Assembly (NCBI RefSeq): GCF_945859705.1
Contig: NC_079138.1
Location: 5,146,001-5,210,000, forward strand
Direction: 5' to 3'
From: Episyrphus balteatus
Taxonomy: Eukaryota; Arthropoda; Insecta; Diptera; Syrphidae
Length of the DNA stretch: 64,000 nucleotides
Below, in pieces: positions 13,250 to 22,752 of this stretch (its first letter is position 1; each line of letters opens with the position of its first letter). The translations under genes were made by a program, and so were the position numbers. The notes below the pieces were generated by a model, which ran no database searches, was not told the DNA's origin, and saw only the letters and a list, made by a program, of their open reading frames with translations.

Positions 13250-14560
13250 TCCCATTTGATATAGAAATGAGAACAAATAAAAAAGTACGTATACGCCCTA
13301 CTCTTTTTTTAGGAGCTCTAAGATAAGGTATATAATTTTTCTTTCAAAAAAACTATTCCTACTTGTTTTTTTTTTTTAGATGAAATAAATATCGTCGACG
13401 TTAAGCAAAATTGTTCTAAATCCACTTTTTACCGAAAATGAGATAATGATGCAGTTTTACTAATTTGAGGGTGCTCTTTCCGAATTTGAAAAGCGTTTTT
13501 TTTTTTTTTAATTTCTTCAGCAGATATTTTAATTTAATGGGACATAGAACAATAAAAACAAGTAAGTAGCTTTCTGAAAATAAGATCCGAGTATTCTTAA
13601 TTGTTTTAAGTCCACTTTTTATTTATGAAAAGTGCGTACTTGTATAGGAATTGTTTTATGTCCAATTTTGGGTTTTTGGTTCTTAAAAAAATAGTATGTT
13701 TTTATTAATGAGATAAATTTGTATAGTTTATTCAAAAGGAAAGAACAAACTTCGCGCTCGACGCTTTTCGGTCGAACCATTTTTCATAAGTTTATTGAAT
13801 TTTTTTATAGTTTTTTAAACTATGTATTTTATTTTGTAATAAACATTATGCCGAATATGATTTATTGAAAAAAGATTCGAAAGGAATTCGACATGAGAGC
13901 AGTGTCATCATTCACATCAACCAAAAACAGAAAAAAGAGTCACATGTCACAGTTGCGAACTTGAAGGAAAATAGGAACTAGAATAATTCTACATTTAAAA
14001 TATGTCTACTATATGAGTTTTGCCACAATTCATAAATGTTTTCTTATTTTGAGTTTCTATGTGTAAGTATTTTTGAGCTTTATAAACGCATAAATAGAAA
14101 AGTGGTTAGCAAAAACATCTGTTTTATTACTTTGTTGTATTTTCAGATTACAAAAGAAACACTGTAAACAAATGAGTATGGTTTTTGATATTTATATAAT
14201 GTATCGAGGGAAACACCTTCCCTAGGAGGAAGAACATGAATAGATGCAGTCTACCAGTAATAGCGCACGGGGCGAAAATTTGAAATAACTGGCGCCCAAG
14301 AGTTAATACGTTGCGTTTTATTACTTAAGTTATATGACTTTTTATGTCTTCTCAACACTTTTTACATAGTTTCGAAACTAGATTTGGAAAAAAGAAGTAT
14401 TTTTTGGCTTGGTACACTTCAGCTTTTAATCCTCTAAATATTTTAGTTTAAGAACTTACGTAAGTTCCTTTCTTTAACACTGTAATTTATAAGTTTATAA
14501 GTAATTAGTAAAAAACACATAAAATATTTTAAAAATATTTTAAGTTTACTAAATCAGCTC
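13250..14560. other. Non-coding stretch
   Basis: No gene is seen. The word AATTGTTYTAWRTCCA with a T-rich tail occurs three times (near 13409, 13600 and 13651), suggesting an old local duplication. GC-rich GGGGCGTACG and GGGGCAAG patches at 13195-13240 resemble a hAT-type end, but no partner was found. Confidence 0.5.
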
Positions 14561-14564
14561 CTGA

Positions 14565-14640
14565 AGTAGAGCGTCCGAGGAAACTACCGCACTCCTACCG
14601 GTTCAAAGCCGACCCCGGATGTAGTTATAAATGTACTAGA
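14565..14640 (+). other. tRNA-like / possible SINE head (weak)
   Basis: A stretch reading CAGCTCCTGAAGTAGAGCG then, about 30 nt later, GGTTCAAAGCC resembles the A box and B box of a tRNA in order and rough spacing. The anticodon arm and acceptor stem do not pair, and the T stem pairs over only about 3 bp, so this is not a functional tRNA. A decayed tRNA-derived SINE is one reading; chance is another. Confidence 0.2.
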
Positions 14641-14896
14641 TCACACATGATTAGTCGTTTACCACCGCCAATGGATCGTGGCAATTGTATGAACCCCAAA
14701 TACTCAATTTCCTGCAAAGGAATTAAGTAAGAGGAGGAGATGTAACTAGTTAGCTTAAATTAAACTATTCACAAATGCAAATCACATCATTCAAAATCTG
14801 AACTATCTGAAGAGAAAAACAAACAAGATTTCGATTTTAATTTTAAATTGGTAAGATAATTATCTATGCAATCGCTAACAGATTGCGCAAATTTGA

Positions 14897-15045
14897 TCTA
14901 CTCTATCTTTTAAAATTCAAAACAACTCCAGTGTACCACAAGGCAGACACCTTGGTCCCTTGGTGTTTCTAATTTTCATTATTTACCATAGTCGACTGTG
15001 TTTTTTCGAACAGACGTTCAATATTCAGTGCTATGGTGGTTGTTA
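14897..15045 (+). pseudogene. Decayed Jockey-like reverse transcriptase fragment
   Basis: Starting in frame after a stop at 14894, this translates to a recognisable RT core. VPQGRHLGPLVFLIFI (about 14933-14980) matches the conserved VPQGS.LGPLLF.LFIND box of Jockey/CR1-type reverse transcriptases. About 15 codons later, FNIQCYGGC sits where the catalytic F..Q.YADD box belongs, so the two aspartates are lost. The spacing is shorter than usual, suggesting a small deletion, and the frame ends at TAA about 15048. Nothing either side is recognisable as the rest of the element. It is clearly dead. Confidence 0.6.
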
Positions 15046-15049
15046 ACTG

Positions 15050-15999
15050 ATAATTCATAGAGCTTGCTGCCAACATTTTTAAGTTATTGGCGCGGCGACC
15101 ACGACTACCGACGACGACGGCTAGCGGCAGATCGAAACGAATACGTCAAGTGCAAGTGTTGATACAAAATTTGGAGCATAAGCGAATATTTAATTTAGGT
15201 ATACTAATCTTGCCATGTGTTGTGCACATATATACAATCTTGCTATCCAAAATAGGGAGAAATAGTAAAAACAAAAAAATCTCCTTTTATCAATTAAAGA
15301 ATCGTACTCGTAGCAGAGATTCAAGATTTTAAAATGCCTTTATTGTGTCTATGGTTTTCCATCAGAAGTGGGTTATCGAAAGCCTAATGTAGTGTGCCGC
15401 ATGACTAAATCCATTTGGTTTATCTTAAAAGTTTCTGTTTTTTTTTTTTTTTTTTTTGCTGTTGTTGTATTTTTAATTTTAAACTTTATAATTACGTAAG
15501 TAAAATGACTCAGTTGACGTCATTTATGATGAAGTGTTCCACCCTTTTGTGTTGGATTTGTGTAGTTTTATCTGGATAAAGATTACAACTTACTCCATCG
15601 AGTGATGATGATGGTGGTGGCATGGGTATGCGGAACAACAAATAAACTATAAACTGTTTTTGTTTATTGTAAAACCACATGCAATGCAGTATTAAAAAAA
15701 AAAATTGTTGGTCTTGGTTGGGATTCGGATATAGCAAGATCTCCTCAAGAACCATTATAGTTTTCATCAGCTGTGCCATTTATCTGACGCGGCATGACGA
15801 CGATAGCCGGCGGCGCGCGGCGTCTATATCGGTCGCACAGGAGAGAGGAAATCGAATGATGAAGATTATACGCGTAGGTGGTGTTGGTGGCGGTGAATAT
15901 GTAAATAAATAATTAAAATGATTTTTGTTGTTGTTGTTGTTGTTTTTGTACATACAAATCGGTTTTAAAGGTTGTACTGTAATTATTGTACTGTTCAAT
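15050..15999. other. Non-coding flank upstream of the LOA element
   Basis: This stretch holds two GC-rich patches (about 15088-15150 and 15788-15850, with CGACGACGACGG and GGCGGCGCGCGG), a GATGATGATGG tract at 15604 and a TTG trinucleotide run at 15926-15943. The open frames here (15087-15332, 15510-15779 minus, 15679-15912) show no domain. The frame of ORF1 stays open by chance back to about 15925, but that part is flank, not transposon. Confidence 0.5.
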
Positions 16000-16013
16000 A
16001 TGTACAACACGCA
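16000..16013. repeat. Target-site duplication, 5' copy
   Basis: ATGTACAACACGCA, identical to 21016-21029, flanks the LOA-type retrotransposon. Its first three bases are an ATG in frame with ORF1. The next bases of the element (TGTACAACAT) repeat most of the duplication, so the 5' junction carries extra microhomology. Confidence 0.9.
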
Positions 16014-16059
16014 TGTACAACATGATGAAGAAGCTCTACTCCGCTCACCAGGAACTGAT

Positions 16060-17307
16060 ATGGATGTGGATTTCATCGAACCACCCCCATATACAGGAGC
16101 CGTGCCCGTTCCCAATGCAAAGGGCAATCTAGATGCTCAGGCACCACAAGGTCCAAGCTCTACGATTGAGGGTAACGAACACGTCAACAAGCCCCAGCAG
16201 AAAGACTATTTCACTGGGGCACAAAGACGTCGTATAGCTGCGCAGATAAGAGACGGCATTGAGCCCGAAGAAGCAAGGCGCATAGAAAAAGCCAGATACG
16301 CAAAATTGCTAGCGGACAAAAAGGCAGGCGTATCAGTGCAGGCAACAAATAAGGGCAAAAGGGAACGGTCGGCTGACAACTCCCCTGCAGGAGCAGCCTC
16401 GAAGAAGCATCGTGCTCACGAGAAGACCAGTTTGAGCCCAAGCACTAGCAAAGACAAACCCAGCAGTGCCGCCAAAACTGAACGAAACGGTGGAAAAGCA
16501 GACGAACAATCGCGACCAAGCACATCAGGGAGCTCCTATCGGGACGCCACAGCCCAATGTAAGGTCGCGATTATGCACTTACTCCACCCATTACAAACAC
16601 TTTCTGAGCGTGAAACCAAACTGGTGAGAAAAAGCGTTCTGGAAGAGATGGACAAAGCAGACAAAAACTGTCCAACAATCAAGTTTGTGGCCGTTTCGGA
16701 CAGAGACGGATGGCTTTCTTTTACCTGCTACGACACAGAGACCAAGAAATGGCTCATGTCTACAGCAGGTAAAATAAAGCCATGGAAGGATGCAAAACTA
16801 CGTGTGACTGAGGGCAACGATATACCCAAGCAACACGTTTGCGTCACATATGTCCCGGAAGATGATAACCTCACCAAGGACATATTTATAAATCGGCTTG
16901 GTAAACAAAACACCGGTTTAAACACTAAAGGCTGGAGAGTCCTCAGGATCATCAAGGAAAAAAGCGGCGGATATCACGTCACTTTCTCCGTCGATGAGAA
17001 ATCCAAGGACTCCATACTGAAGTCCAAATGCAAACTGTTCCTAAACTTCTCTCAGATCCAAATTAGGATCAAGGGAAGTTCAAGGCAGGAAGCCACCAGG
17101 ACACAAGAGTCTAAGGGTCTTGTAAAACCACAGGAAGCCAACAAAGATGCTCCTGTAATCAGTGGGTCAATGGTAGAGGTTACCAACCCCAGGAAGTCTA
17201 AGACGTCTGAAGACTTATCTCAGACCGATGAGACCCCTGGAGATACCCCTTCCACTGCACCTAAAGCTGATACTGGCGTTCCTGCCAGTAAACCCGCTCA
17301 ACAATAA
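16060..17307 (+). CDS. Retrotransposon ORF1 protein, DUF4780 type
   Basis: This is the nucleic-acid-binding/structural protein of the non-LTR element, expected to coat its RNA. From the first ATG inside the element (16060) it has 415 residues. Residues about 51-75 carry the FTGAQRRRIAAQIRDG..PEEA motif typical of insect DUF4780 proteins. A charged, Ser/Lys-rich linker follows. Residues about 167-340 match DUF4780 in pattern (KVAIM..., RDGWLSF, WL, HVCVTYVPE, LGKQNTGLNTKGWRVL). I see no CCHC zinc knuckles, which many other non-LTR ORF1 proteins have. The tail is Pro/Thr/Ser-rich. The frame is open upstream, with an in-frame ATG at 16000 inside the target duplication, so a longer product starting in host sequence is possible. 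ORF2 follows after 2 nt in another frame. Confidence 0.85.
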   Translation: MDVDFIEPPPYTGAVPVPNAKGNLDAQAPQGPSSTIEGNEHVNKPQQKDYFTGAQRRRIAAQIRDGIEPEEARRIEKARYAKLLADKKAGVSVQATNKGKRERSADNSPAGAASKKHRAHEKTSLSPSTSKDKPSSAAKTERNGGKADEQSRPSTSGSSYRDATAQCKVAIMHLLHPLQTLSERETKLVRKSVLEEMDKADKNCPTIKFVAVSDRDGWLSFTCYDTETKKWLMSTAGKIKPWKDAKLRVTEGNDIPKQHVCVTYVPEDDNLTKDIFINRLGKQNTGLNTKGWRVLRIIKEKSGGYHVTFSVDEKSKDSILKSKCKLFLNFSQIQIRIKGSSRQEATRTQESKGLVKPQEANKDAPVISGSMVEVTNPRKSKTSEDLSQTDETPGDTPSTAPKADTGVPASKPAQQ

Positions 17308-17309
17308 CC

Positions 17310-20300
17310 ATGGGATTGAGGTGTATCCAAATTAATCTGCAGCATGCGAAGGCTGCCTCGGCAGTACTAAGCCACAGATTCAATAAGGAACACCTTGATA
17401 TAGCCTTTATCCAGGAACCTTACATAGTGAAAGACCAGATAAAAGGCCTATCAGGTGAGCTAATTTATGATTCTAGTAGTGAAGGTAGACCTAGAGCTTG
17501 CATTATGATAAATAAATCTATAATAACCATTCCTATTCCACAGTACACAAACAAGGACATGGTAGCAGCTATCATCCAGCTGCAGACCTCGGAGGGTAGG
17601 TCAGAAGCTGTCATCTGCTCAGCCTACCTGGCAGGGGATTCTGCCGACCTAAGCTTCACACCACTGCAGGATCTTATAGACTACTGTGGCAGAACAGGCC
17701 GGCAAATCATCATTAGTTGTGATGCTAACGCCCATCACACTGTATGGGGCAGCTCCAACATAAACAAAAGGGGTGAGTACCTTCTAGAATTCATTTTTAA
17801 AAATAATCTTGAAATCTTAAACTATGGGAATAGCCCTACCTTCATGAACAGAATCAGGGAAGAAGTCCTTGATCTCACCCTATCCACTTCATTCATAGGT
17901 AATGCTATACAAAACTGGCATGTTTCGACTGAAACATCAATGTCAGATCACCGGCAAATTTGCTTTGATATATGTATAGAATCAAAACTCCCCTTAACGT
18001 ACAGACAACCGAGAGCGACGAACTGGGACGACTACTGCCTAGAAATCTCGCAAACGATCAGAAACTGTCCAAACAGCATCAGAGACATTGACAGCCTAGA
18101 AATAAGCTGCAACAGTCTTAATGCAACAATCACCACTGCCTACCATAACGCATGCCCAGAGAAAACGAAATCAGGCACACGAAAAACACCATGGTGGAAT
18201 GCCAAGCTCTCAAAGCTAAGAACGCTGACCAGAAAACTATTCAACAAAGCCAAGCGCAATGGAGACTGGACCTCATACCGCACTTCTCTAACCAACTACA
18301 ATACAGAGATTAGAAGAGCCAAGAGAGAATCATGGAAAAAGTTCTGCAATGATCTATCTGATATACAAAGCAGCGCTCGCATCCACAGAATTCTCGCTAA
18401 AGAGCACACTAATCATATTGGTCTCTTAAAAAACACGGATGGCACGCGTGCGGAAAATGGTCCAGATACGTTACAAATCCTTACGGACACTCACTTTCCA
18501 AACTCTGTAGTCATACCCTCAGATCTATCTAGTCCTTCTCCCCAGTTCAGGCTTACCAGACCAAACAGAGAGGATTGGAAAAGAGCAAGGGATATGTTCT
18601 ATGAGGGAAATATAAAATGGGCAATAAATTCCTTCGACCCATATAAATCTCCCGGAGAAGATGGAATCTTTCCAGCACTCCTTCAGAAAGGAAATGAGTT
18701 AATTACACCTATGCTAATAAACATATTTAGAACAAGCTACGCATGGGGTTACTTACCAACAAGCTGGAAAGAAGTAACGGTCAAATTCATTCCTAAATCA
18801 GGACGAAGACCAACTGACCAAGCTAAATCCTTCAGACCAATTAGTCTTACCTCATTCTTCCTGAAAACAATGGAAAAGATACTAGACAGGCATATCAGGG
18901 ACGGGCCATTGAAAACAACACCTCTTCACAACAACCAATATGCCTACCAGCCAGGAAAATCAACCACGCTTGCTCTTCAGGAATTAACAATGCGGATTGA
19001 TAAATCCCTTAACGACAAAGAGACTGCAATAGGTTGCTTCCTAGACATTGAGGGTGCTTTCGATAACACTGATTATGCTCAAATACAACGCTGCATCCTC
19101 AGCACAGGGGTAGATCCTACCACATGCAGATGGATTCAACATATGCTCAGTCACAGAAAAATTAATGCCACATTGGGCAATGACAAAATCAGAATCACAG
19201 CTGCAAAAGGATGCCCTCAAGGCGGGGTTCTTTCCCCACTTCTGTGGTCCATTGTAGTTAATGAACTGATTGTCATACTTAGCAATGCTGGATTTTATGT
19301 TCAGGGCTATGCTGACGACATTGTGATCCTCATTAAAGGTAAATTCGAAGACACGATCTCGAATCTTCTACAAAGAGCACTCAATATAGTCGCAAACTGG
19401 TGCCTAAAAGTTGGACTTAATGTCAACCCTAAAAAAAGTACCATAGTCGCCTTCACCAGAAAAAGAAATAAACACAAACTTATAAGGCCTACTCTTTTCG
19501 GTGAAGCGATAGAATTCTCAAAGGAAGTTAAATATCTGGGGGTTACCCTAGACGAAAAACTCAACTGGAACTCTCATATACAGAAAACCATTGACAAAGC
19601 AAGGACTGCCTTATGGACCAGCAAATGTCTAACTGGTAAAAACTGGGGTGCCAACCCCAAAATCTCTCGCTGGCTCTATACAGCCATTGCCAGACCAATT
19701 ATAACATACGCTGCACCGGTCTGGTGGCATAAAACAAAACAAAAAACAGTACAAGCCAAGCTCAATAAACTACAAAGACTAGCTTGTATAAATATTACAG
19801 GAGCAATGAGAACAGCCCCCACAGCAGCGTTAGAAGTTATCACAGATCTACCACCACTCCATCTCCTACTAAAGAAAGAAGCCATGGTCAACGGCTACAG
19901 GCTCATCGCAGAAGATAACTCTAATTCCAAGATAATCCACTCTGATATTCTCACTGAATTAAATAGGGAAGAATTACTTAAAATATCTCTAGTAGACAAT
20001 TGTCTCCCAAGATATAACTTCACCCAAAACTATAAGGTCACATTCCCCTCACGACGTGAATGGGAACAGAACAGACCCATCTTCAATAGCGAGTCTCATG
20101 TATGGTACACAGATGGCTCCAAAACAAATGAAGGTGTTGGGGCCGGAGTATTCGGAATGAACACCAAAACTTATCTGCACCAGAGCATGGACAGCTTCAA
20201 TTCCGTATTCCAAGCAGAGATATTCGCAATTGAACTCTGCCTCAGAGAAAACTTAAACAGAGCTGTAATAAACAAAAAAATTTATATTCTCTCTGACAGC

Positions 20301-20933
20301 AAGGCCGCACTCCAAGCTCTTAGGAGCAGTGAAGTCACCTCAAAGCTGGTATGGGACTGTATACAACTTCTACACCAGCTTGCCAGTACAAACAGAGTTC
20401 AACTCATTTGGATACCTGGTCACAGCGGTCACGTTGGGAATGAAATAGCAGACACACTAGCCAGAAAAGGTTCCGCATCTACATTCATGATGCCAAGACC
20501 ATTCTGTGGCATACCAACAAGCACTGCAAAACATTACATCAATAAATGGCTAAGAGATATGGCTAATCATTACTGGACGCATACGGAAGGTAACAGACAA
20601 GCCAAAAAATTTATACCAAACATCTCCCACGCCAGAACGAAACAACTCCTCACACTCACCAGGAGTCAGATTCGCATAACCACAGGCTTCCTTACTGGAC
20701 ACTGCTCAGTAAAAAAACATCTCAAGACCATGGGCATTACACAAGACGATACCTGCAGAATGTGTAACGAAGACGAAGAAACAGCAGAACACATATTGTG
20801 TCACTGTAATTGCTTAATTAATACACGTCGACGTCACCTCGGAGGGTATTATCTCGAAGCGGAAAACATTGCCGCTAGTTCACCCAAAAACATACTAAGT
20901 TTTCTAAACTCAGGATTTCTACGTGAACTCTAG
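17310..20933 (+). CDS. Retrotransposon ORF2: endonuclease, reverse transcriptase, RNase H
   Basis: This 1207-residue polyprotein nicks target DNA and copies the element RNA by target-primed reverse transcription. An APE-type endonuclease occupies about residues 1-225, with N9, E36, D138/N140 and the SDH motif (212-214) present. Reverse transcriptase spans about 430-760, with FLDIEGAFDNT, CPQGGVLSPLLW and the catalytic YADD at 667-670. RNase H spans about 930-1055 and keeps its four acidic residues: D935 (YTDGS), E970 (QAEIFA), D996 (LSDSKAA) and D1048 (GNEIADTLA). A C-terminal CxxC...H...C cluster begins at C1149. There are no stops or frameshifts. ATG 17310 lies 2 nt after the ORF1 stop (TAACCATGG), suggesting reinitiation or leaky translation. 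All key residues present implies possible activity. Confidence 0.95.
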   Translation: MGLRCIQINLQHAKAASAVLSHRFNKEHLDIAFIQEPYIVKDQIKGLSGELIYDSSSEGRPRACIMINKSIITIPIPQYTNKDMVAAIIQLQTSEGRSEAVICSAYLAGDSADLSFTPLQDLIDYCGRTGRQIIISCDANAHHTVWGSSNINKRGEYLLEFIFKNNLEILNYGNSPTFMNRIREEVLDLTLSTSFIGNAIQNWHVSTETSMSDHRQICFDICIESKLPLTYRQPRATNWDDYCLEISQTIRNCPNSIRDIDSLEISCNSLNATITTAYHNACPEKTKSGTRKTPWWNAKLSKLRTLTRKLFNKAKRNGDWTSYRTSLTNYNTEIRRAKRESWKKFCNDLSDIQSSARIHRILAKEHTNHIGLLKNTDGTRAENGPDTLQILTDTHFPNSVVIPSDLSSPSPQFRLTRPNREDWKRARDMFYEGNIKWAINSFDPYKSPGEDGIFPALLQKGNELITPMLINIFRTSYAWGYLPTSWKEVTVKFIPKSGRRPTDQAKSFRPISLTSFFLKTMEKILDRHIRDGPLKTTPLHNNQYAYQPGKSTTLALQELTMRIDKSLNDKETAIGCFLDIEGAFDNTDYAQIQRCILSTGVDPTTCRWIQHMLSHRKINATLGNDKIRITAAKGCPQGGVLSPLLWSIVVNELIVILSNAGFYVQGYADDIVILIKGKFEDTISNLLQRALNIVANWCLKVGLNVNPKKSTIVAFTRKRNKHKLIRPTLFGEAIEFSKEVKYLGVTLDEKLNWNSHIQKTIDKARTALWTSKCLTGKNWGANPKISRWLYTAIARPIITYAAPVWWHKTKQKTVQAKLNKLQRLACINITGAMRTAPTAALEVITDLPPLHLLLKKEAMVNGYRLIAEDNSNSKIIHSDILTELNREELLKISLVDNCLPRYNFTQNYKVTFPSRREWEQNRPIFNSESHVWYTDGSKTNEGVGAGVFGMNTKTYLHQSMDSFNSVFQAEIFAIELCLRENLNRAVINKKIYILSDSKAALQALRSSEVTSKLVWDCIQLLHQLASTNRVQLIWIPGHSGHVGNEIADTLARKGSASTFMMPRPFCGIPTSTAKHYINKWLRDMANHYWTHTEGNRQAKKFIPNISHARTKQLLTLTRSQIRITTGFLTGHCSVKKHLKTMGITQDDTCRMCNEDEETAEHILCHCNCLINTRRRHLGGYYLEAENIAASSPKNILSFLNSGFLREL

Positions 20934-21015
20934 AAAGAGGACATCACAATAGGCCCATCAGAGGCCGCAGTGATAAGGCGAATTATTCCCACCTCTCACC
21001 CTAATCTTAATCTTA
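20934..21015 (+). other. 3' UTR and tail of the LOA-type element
   Basis: About 80 nt follow the ORF2 stop, ending in TAATCTTAATCTTAA before the downstream target duplication. The tandem 6-nt tail replaces poly-A. The UTR is GC-richer than the flank that begins directly after the duplication. Confidence 0.8.
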
Positions 21016-21029
21016 ATGTACAACACGCA
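21016..21029. repeat. Target-site duplication, 3' copy
   Basis: ATGTACAACACGCA, an exact match to 16000-16013. It marks the 3' boundary of the retrotransposon; AT-rich flank resumes after it. Confidence 0.9.
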
Positions 21030-22490
21030 AGCTGATTTGTGTGATGAAGGATTAAGTAGGTATACAATTTTCGAAATGGGAAAAATGTTTGTAAAACATA
21101 CAAAAAAATATATACTTCAAAATCGAATTCTCTAATTTTTTTTTTTTATTATTTTGGATTTTAAGATTTATCGTTAAAGAGCAAGTGTTCCTTTTTTGTT
21201 TTTGTTTTTTTTTTTTACCTGTTAGAATAAACCTATTAATTGCAAAGTTTTTTTTTTTTGTATGTTCAATTGTGTCTTGTTAAAAGCTTTTTTAAAATAT
21301 CTACTTGTTAAATATATTGAGCTGAAACAAATTGAAAAAATACTTGCATTTAGCAATGGTTTTACTGAAAATAATGTTCATTTAGTGTTAATCTTTCACA
21401 TTTTATGCATTTGATGTGTGTTCTTTCTAAAAGTTTTTAAGAGAAACCACCAAACAAATTAGTCGGAACTTAATCATTGAAACTTTGTGAGACGGGACTG
21501 ATTTGCGCGGTCTTGGGAAAATGTTAGCTATTTATTAAAATTGTAGTGTTAAAATTTTTTCTGTTGAAAATAGCGATATATAGCGGAAACTACAGATATT
21601 TGACCTTTCAAATACAATTTATTTTATGAAATTTGTTTTACGTTAATATTTTTTTGGTGATCGGCAAAAAGGGGCAAAAATAAAGATAATTTTTTTTAAG
21701 AATGTTTTGTATGAAAAGGTATTTCTTTGTATATCGGGGTAGATCCGGCAATGATTTCCTGAATTATAATTGTGAATTTTTTCTCCAGTTATTAAATAAT
21801 TTTATATATTGGGCATTGAAAAGTATTAAAAAAAAAAAAACTGCACGAAACAAAATTTTTTCCTAAAAAAAATGATTGCCTTTTTGAAGTTATACTTCAT
21901 TTGCGGCTTTGGAATATGAAAATTTACTTTTTGAAAAAAATATTGTCAAAGGGATTGACAGGTAACACCATCTAGTGGTCATTTGTAAAACAGTTTTGTT
22001 ATGATTTGAATCTTCTAATTGAATTTCGGTGAATGAGAAATAAACTTCAATCGGTTGTCATGTGTACACACATTTTTTTTTAAATGAACTGTTTGCTTAC
22101 TTTAATACTAAAATTTAAAAATGTATGCAATGAAATTCCCAAACAACAAAATTTGACAATTCTTATGTGAGCTCTTGCAATTGCGATATATAAAGCGCTA
22201 GTGGAGAATGCGTGTAAAGTATGCCGTAAAAAAACATTCGAAAAACATGTAATTATAGCTGCAAAATATGAGGCGTTCAGAATAATAATAATATGGAATA
22301 AGTCCATTTGAAATTTTTTATTATGACAAATTTGAAAAGCTCTTTTCAAGAAACTAAAAGATTTTTTTAAAAAAAATGTTTTACAAAAATTTTAATTTAA
22401 GAAATACCTAAACAAACACTGAATTTATAAGGTCTTAAAACATGCAACTTTAGAGAAATGGAATTGACCCATTAATAACACGGTGTAACA
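21030..22490. other. AT-rich non-coding stretch
   Basis: I see no gene. The frame at 22080-22349 (minus) has no recognisable domain. T and A runs are frequent. Confidence 0.55.
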
Positions 22491-22507
22491 CTCAAAATAT
22501 ACGCGGA

Positions 22508-22752
22508 CGGAGACCTATCAGGTTTTGTAGAGCTAGTCGCACTGATTACGAAACGGTATTTGAAAATCCCCTAACACCCCCAAAATCGGGAGTTACGGGC
22601 AAAAAACGGTTTTTTGGACCTTCACCCGGGCGGAGACCTATCAGGTTTTGTAGAGCTAGTCGCACTGATTACGAAACGGTATTTGAAAATCCCCTAACAC
22701 CCCCAAAATCGGGAGTTACGGGCAAAAAAACGGTTTTTTTGGACCTTCACCC
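22508..22752. repeat. Two-copy tandem repeat, unit about 120 bp
   Basis: A unit beginning CGGAGACCTATCAGG at 22508 is repeated from 22631 almost perfectly. The copies differ only by one extra A and one extra T in homopolymers near GGGCAAAAAACGG. They are joined by GGG at 22628-22630. The unit is GC-richer than its surroundings and holds no ORF. Near-identity implies a recent duplication, or that both came in together as part of a dispersed repeat. Confidence 0.9.

Larger units (their letters stand above)
16014..21015 (+). mobile_element. LOA-type (Jockey superfamily) non-LTR retrotransposon, apparently intact
   Basis: The element is bounded by a perfect 14-bp target-site duplication and ends in short tandem units (TAATCT/TTAATC) instead of poly-A, as I-like and LOA-like elements often do. 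It has two long uninterrupted ORFs: ORF1 with DUF4780, and ORF2 with endonuclease, reverse transcriptase and RNase H. The combination of an APE-type endonuclease, an RNase H after the RT and the N-terminal motif IQINLQHAKAA points to LOA; I-clade is the alternative. The 5' leader inside the duplication is only about 46 bp before the first in-frame ATG, so slight 5' truncation cannot be excluded. Its GC content and codon use are clearly richer than the surrounding DNA. No stop or frameshift in either ORF suggests a recent insertion. Confidence 0.9.

Noticed and set aside
13195..13250. Possible hAT-type terminus (CAGGGGCGTACG)
   Set aside because: No inverted partner or target duplication was found within several kb.
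15087..15332. Arg-rich frame in a GC-rich patch as a coding exon
   Set aside because: It starts at TTG, lacks splice signals, and its second half is ordinary AT-rich non-coding sequence.
15780..16127. 115-codon minus-strand frame
   Set aside because: It overlaps the retrotransposon junction and ORF1 on the opposite strand, with no domain; it is a shadow frame.
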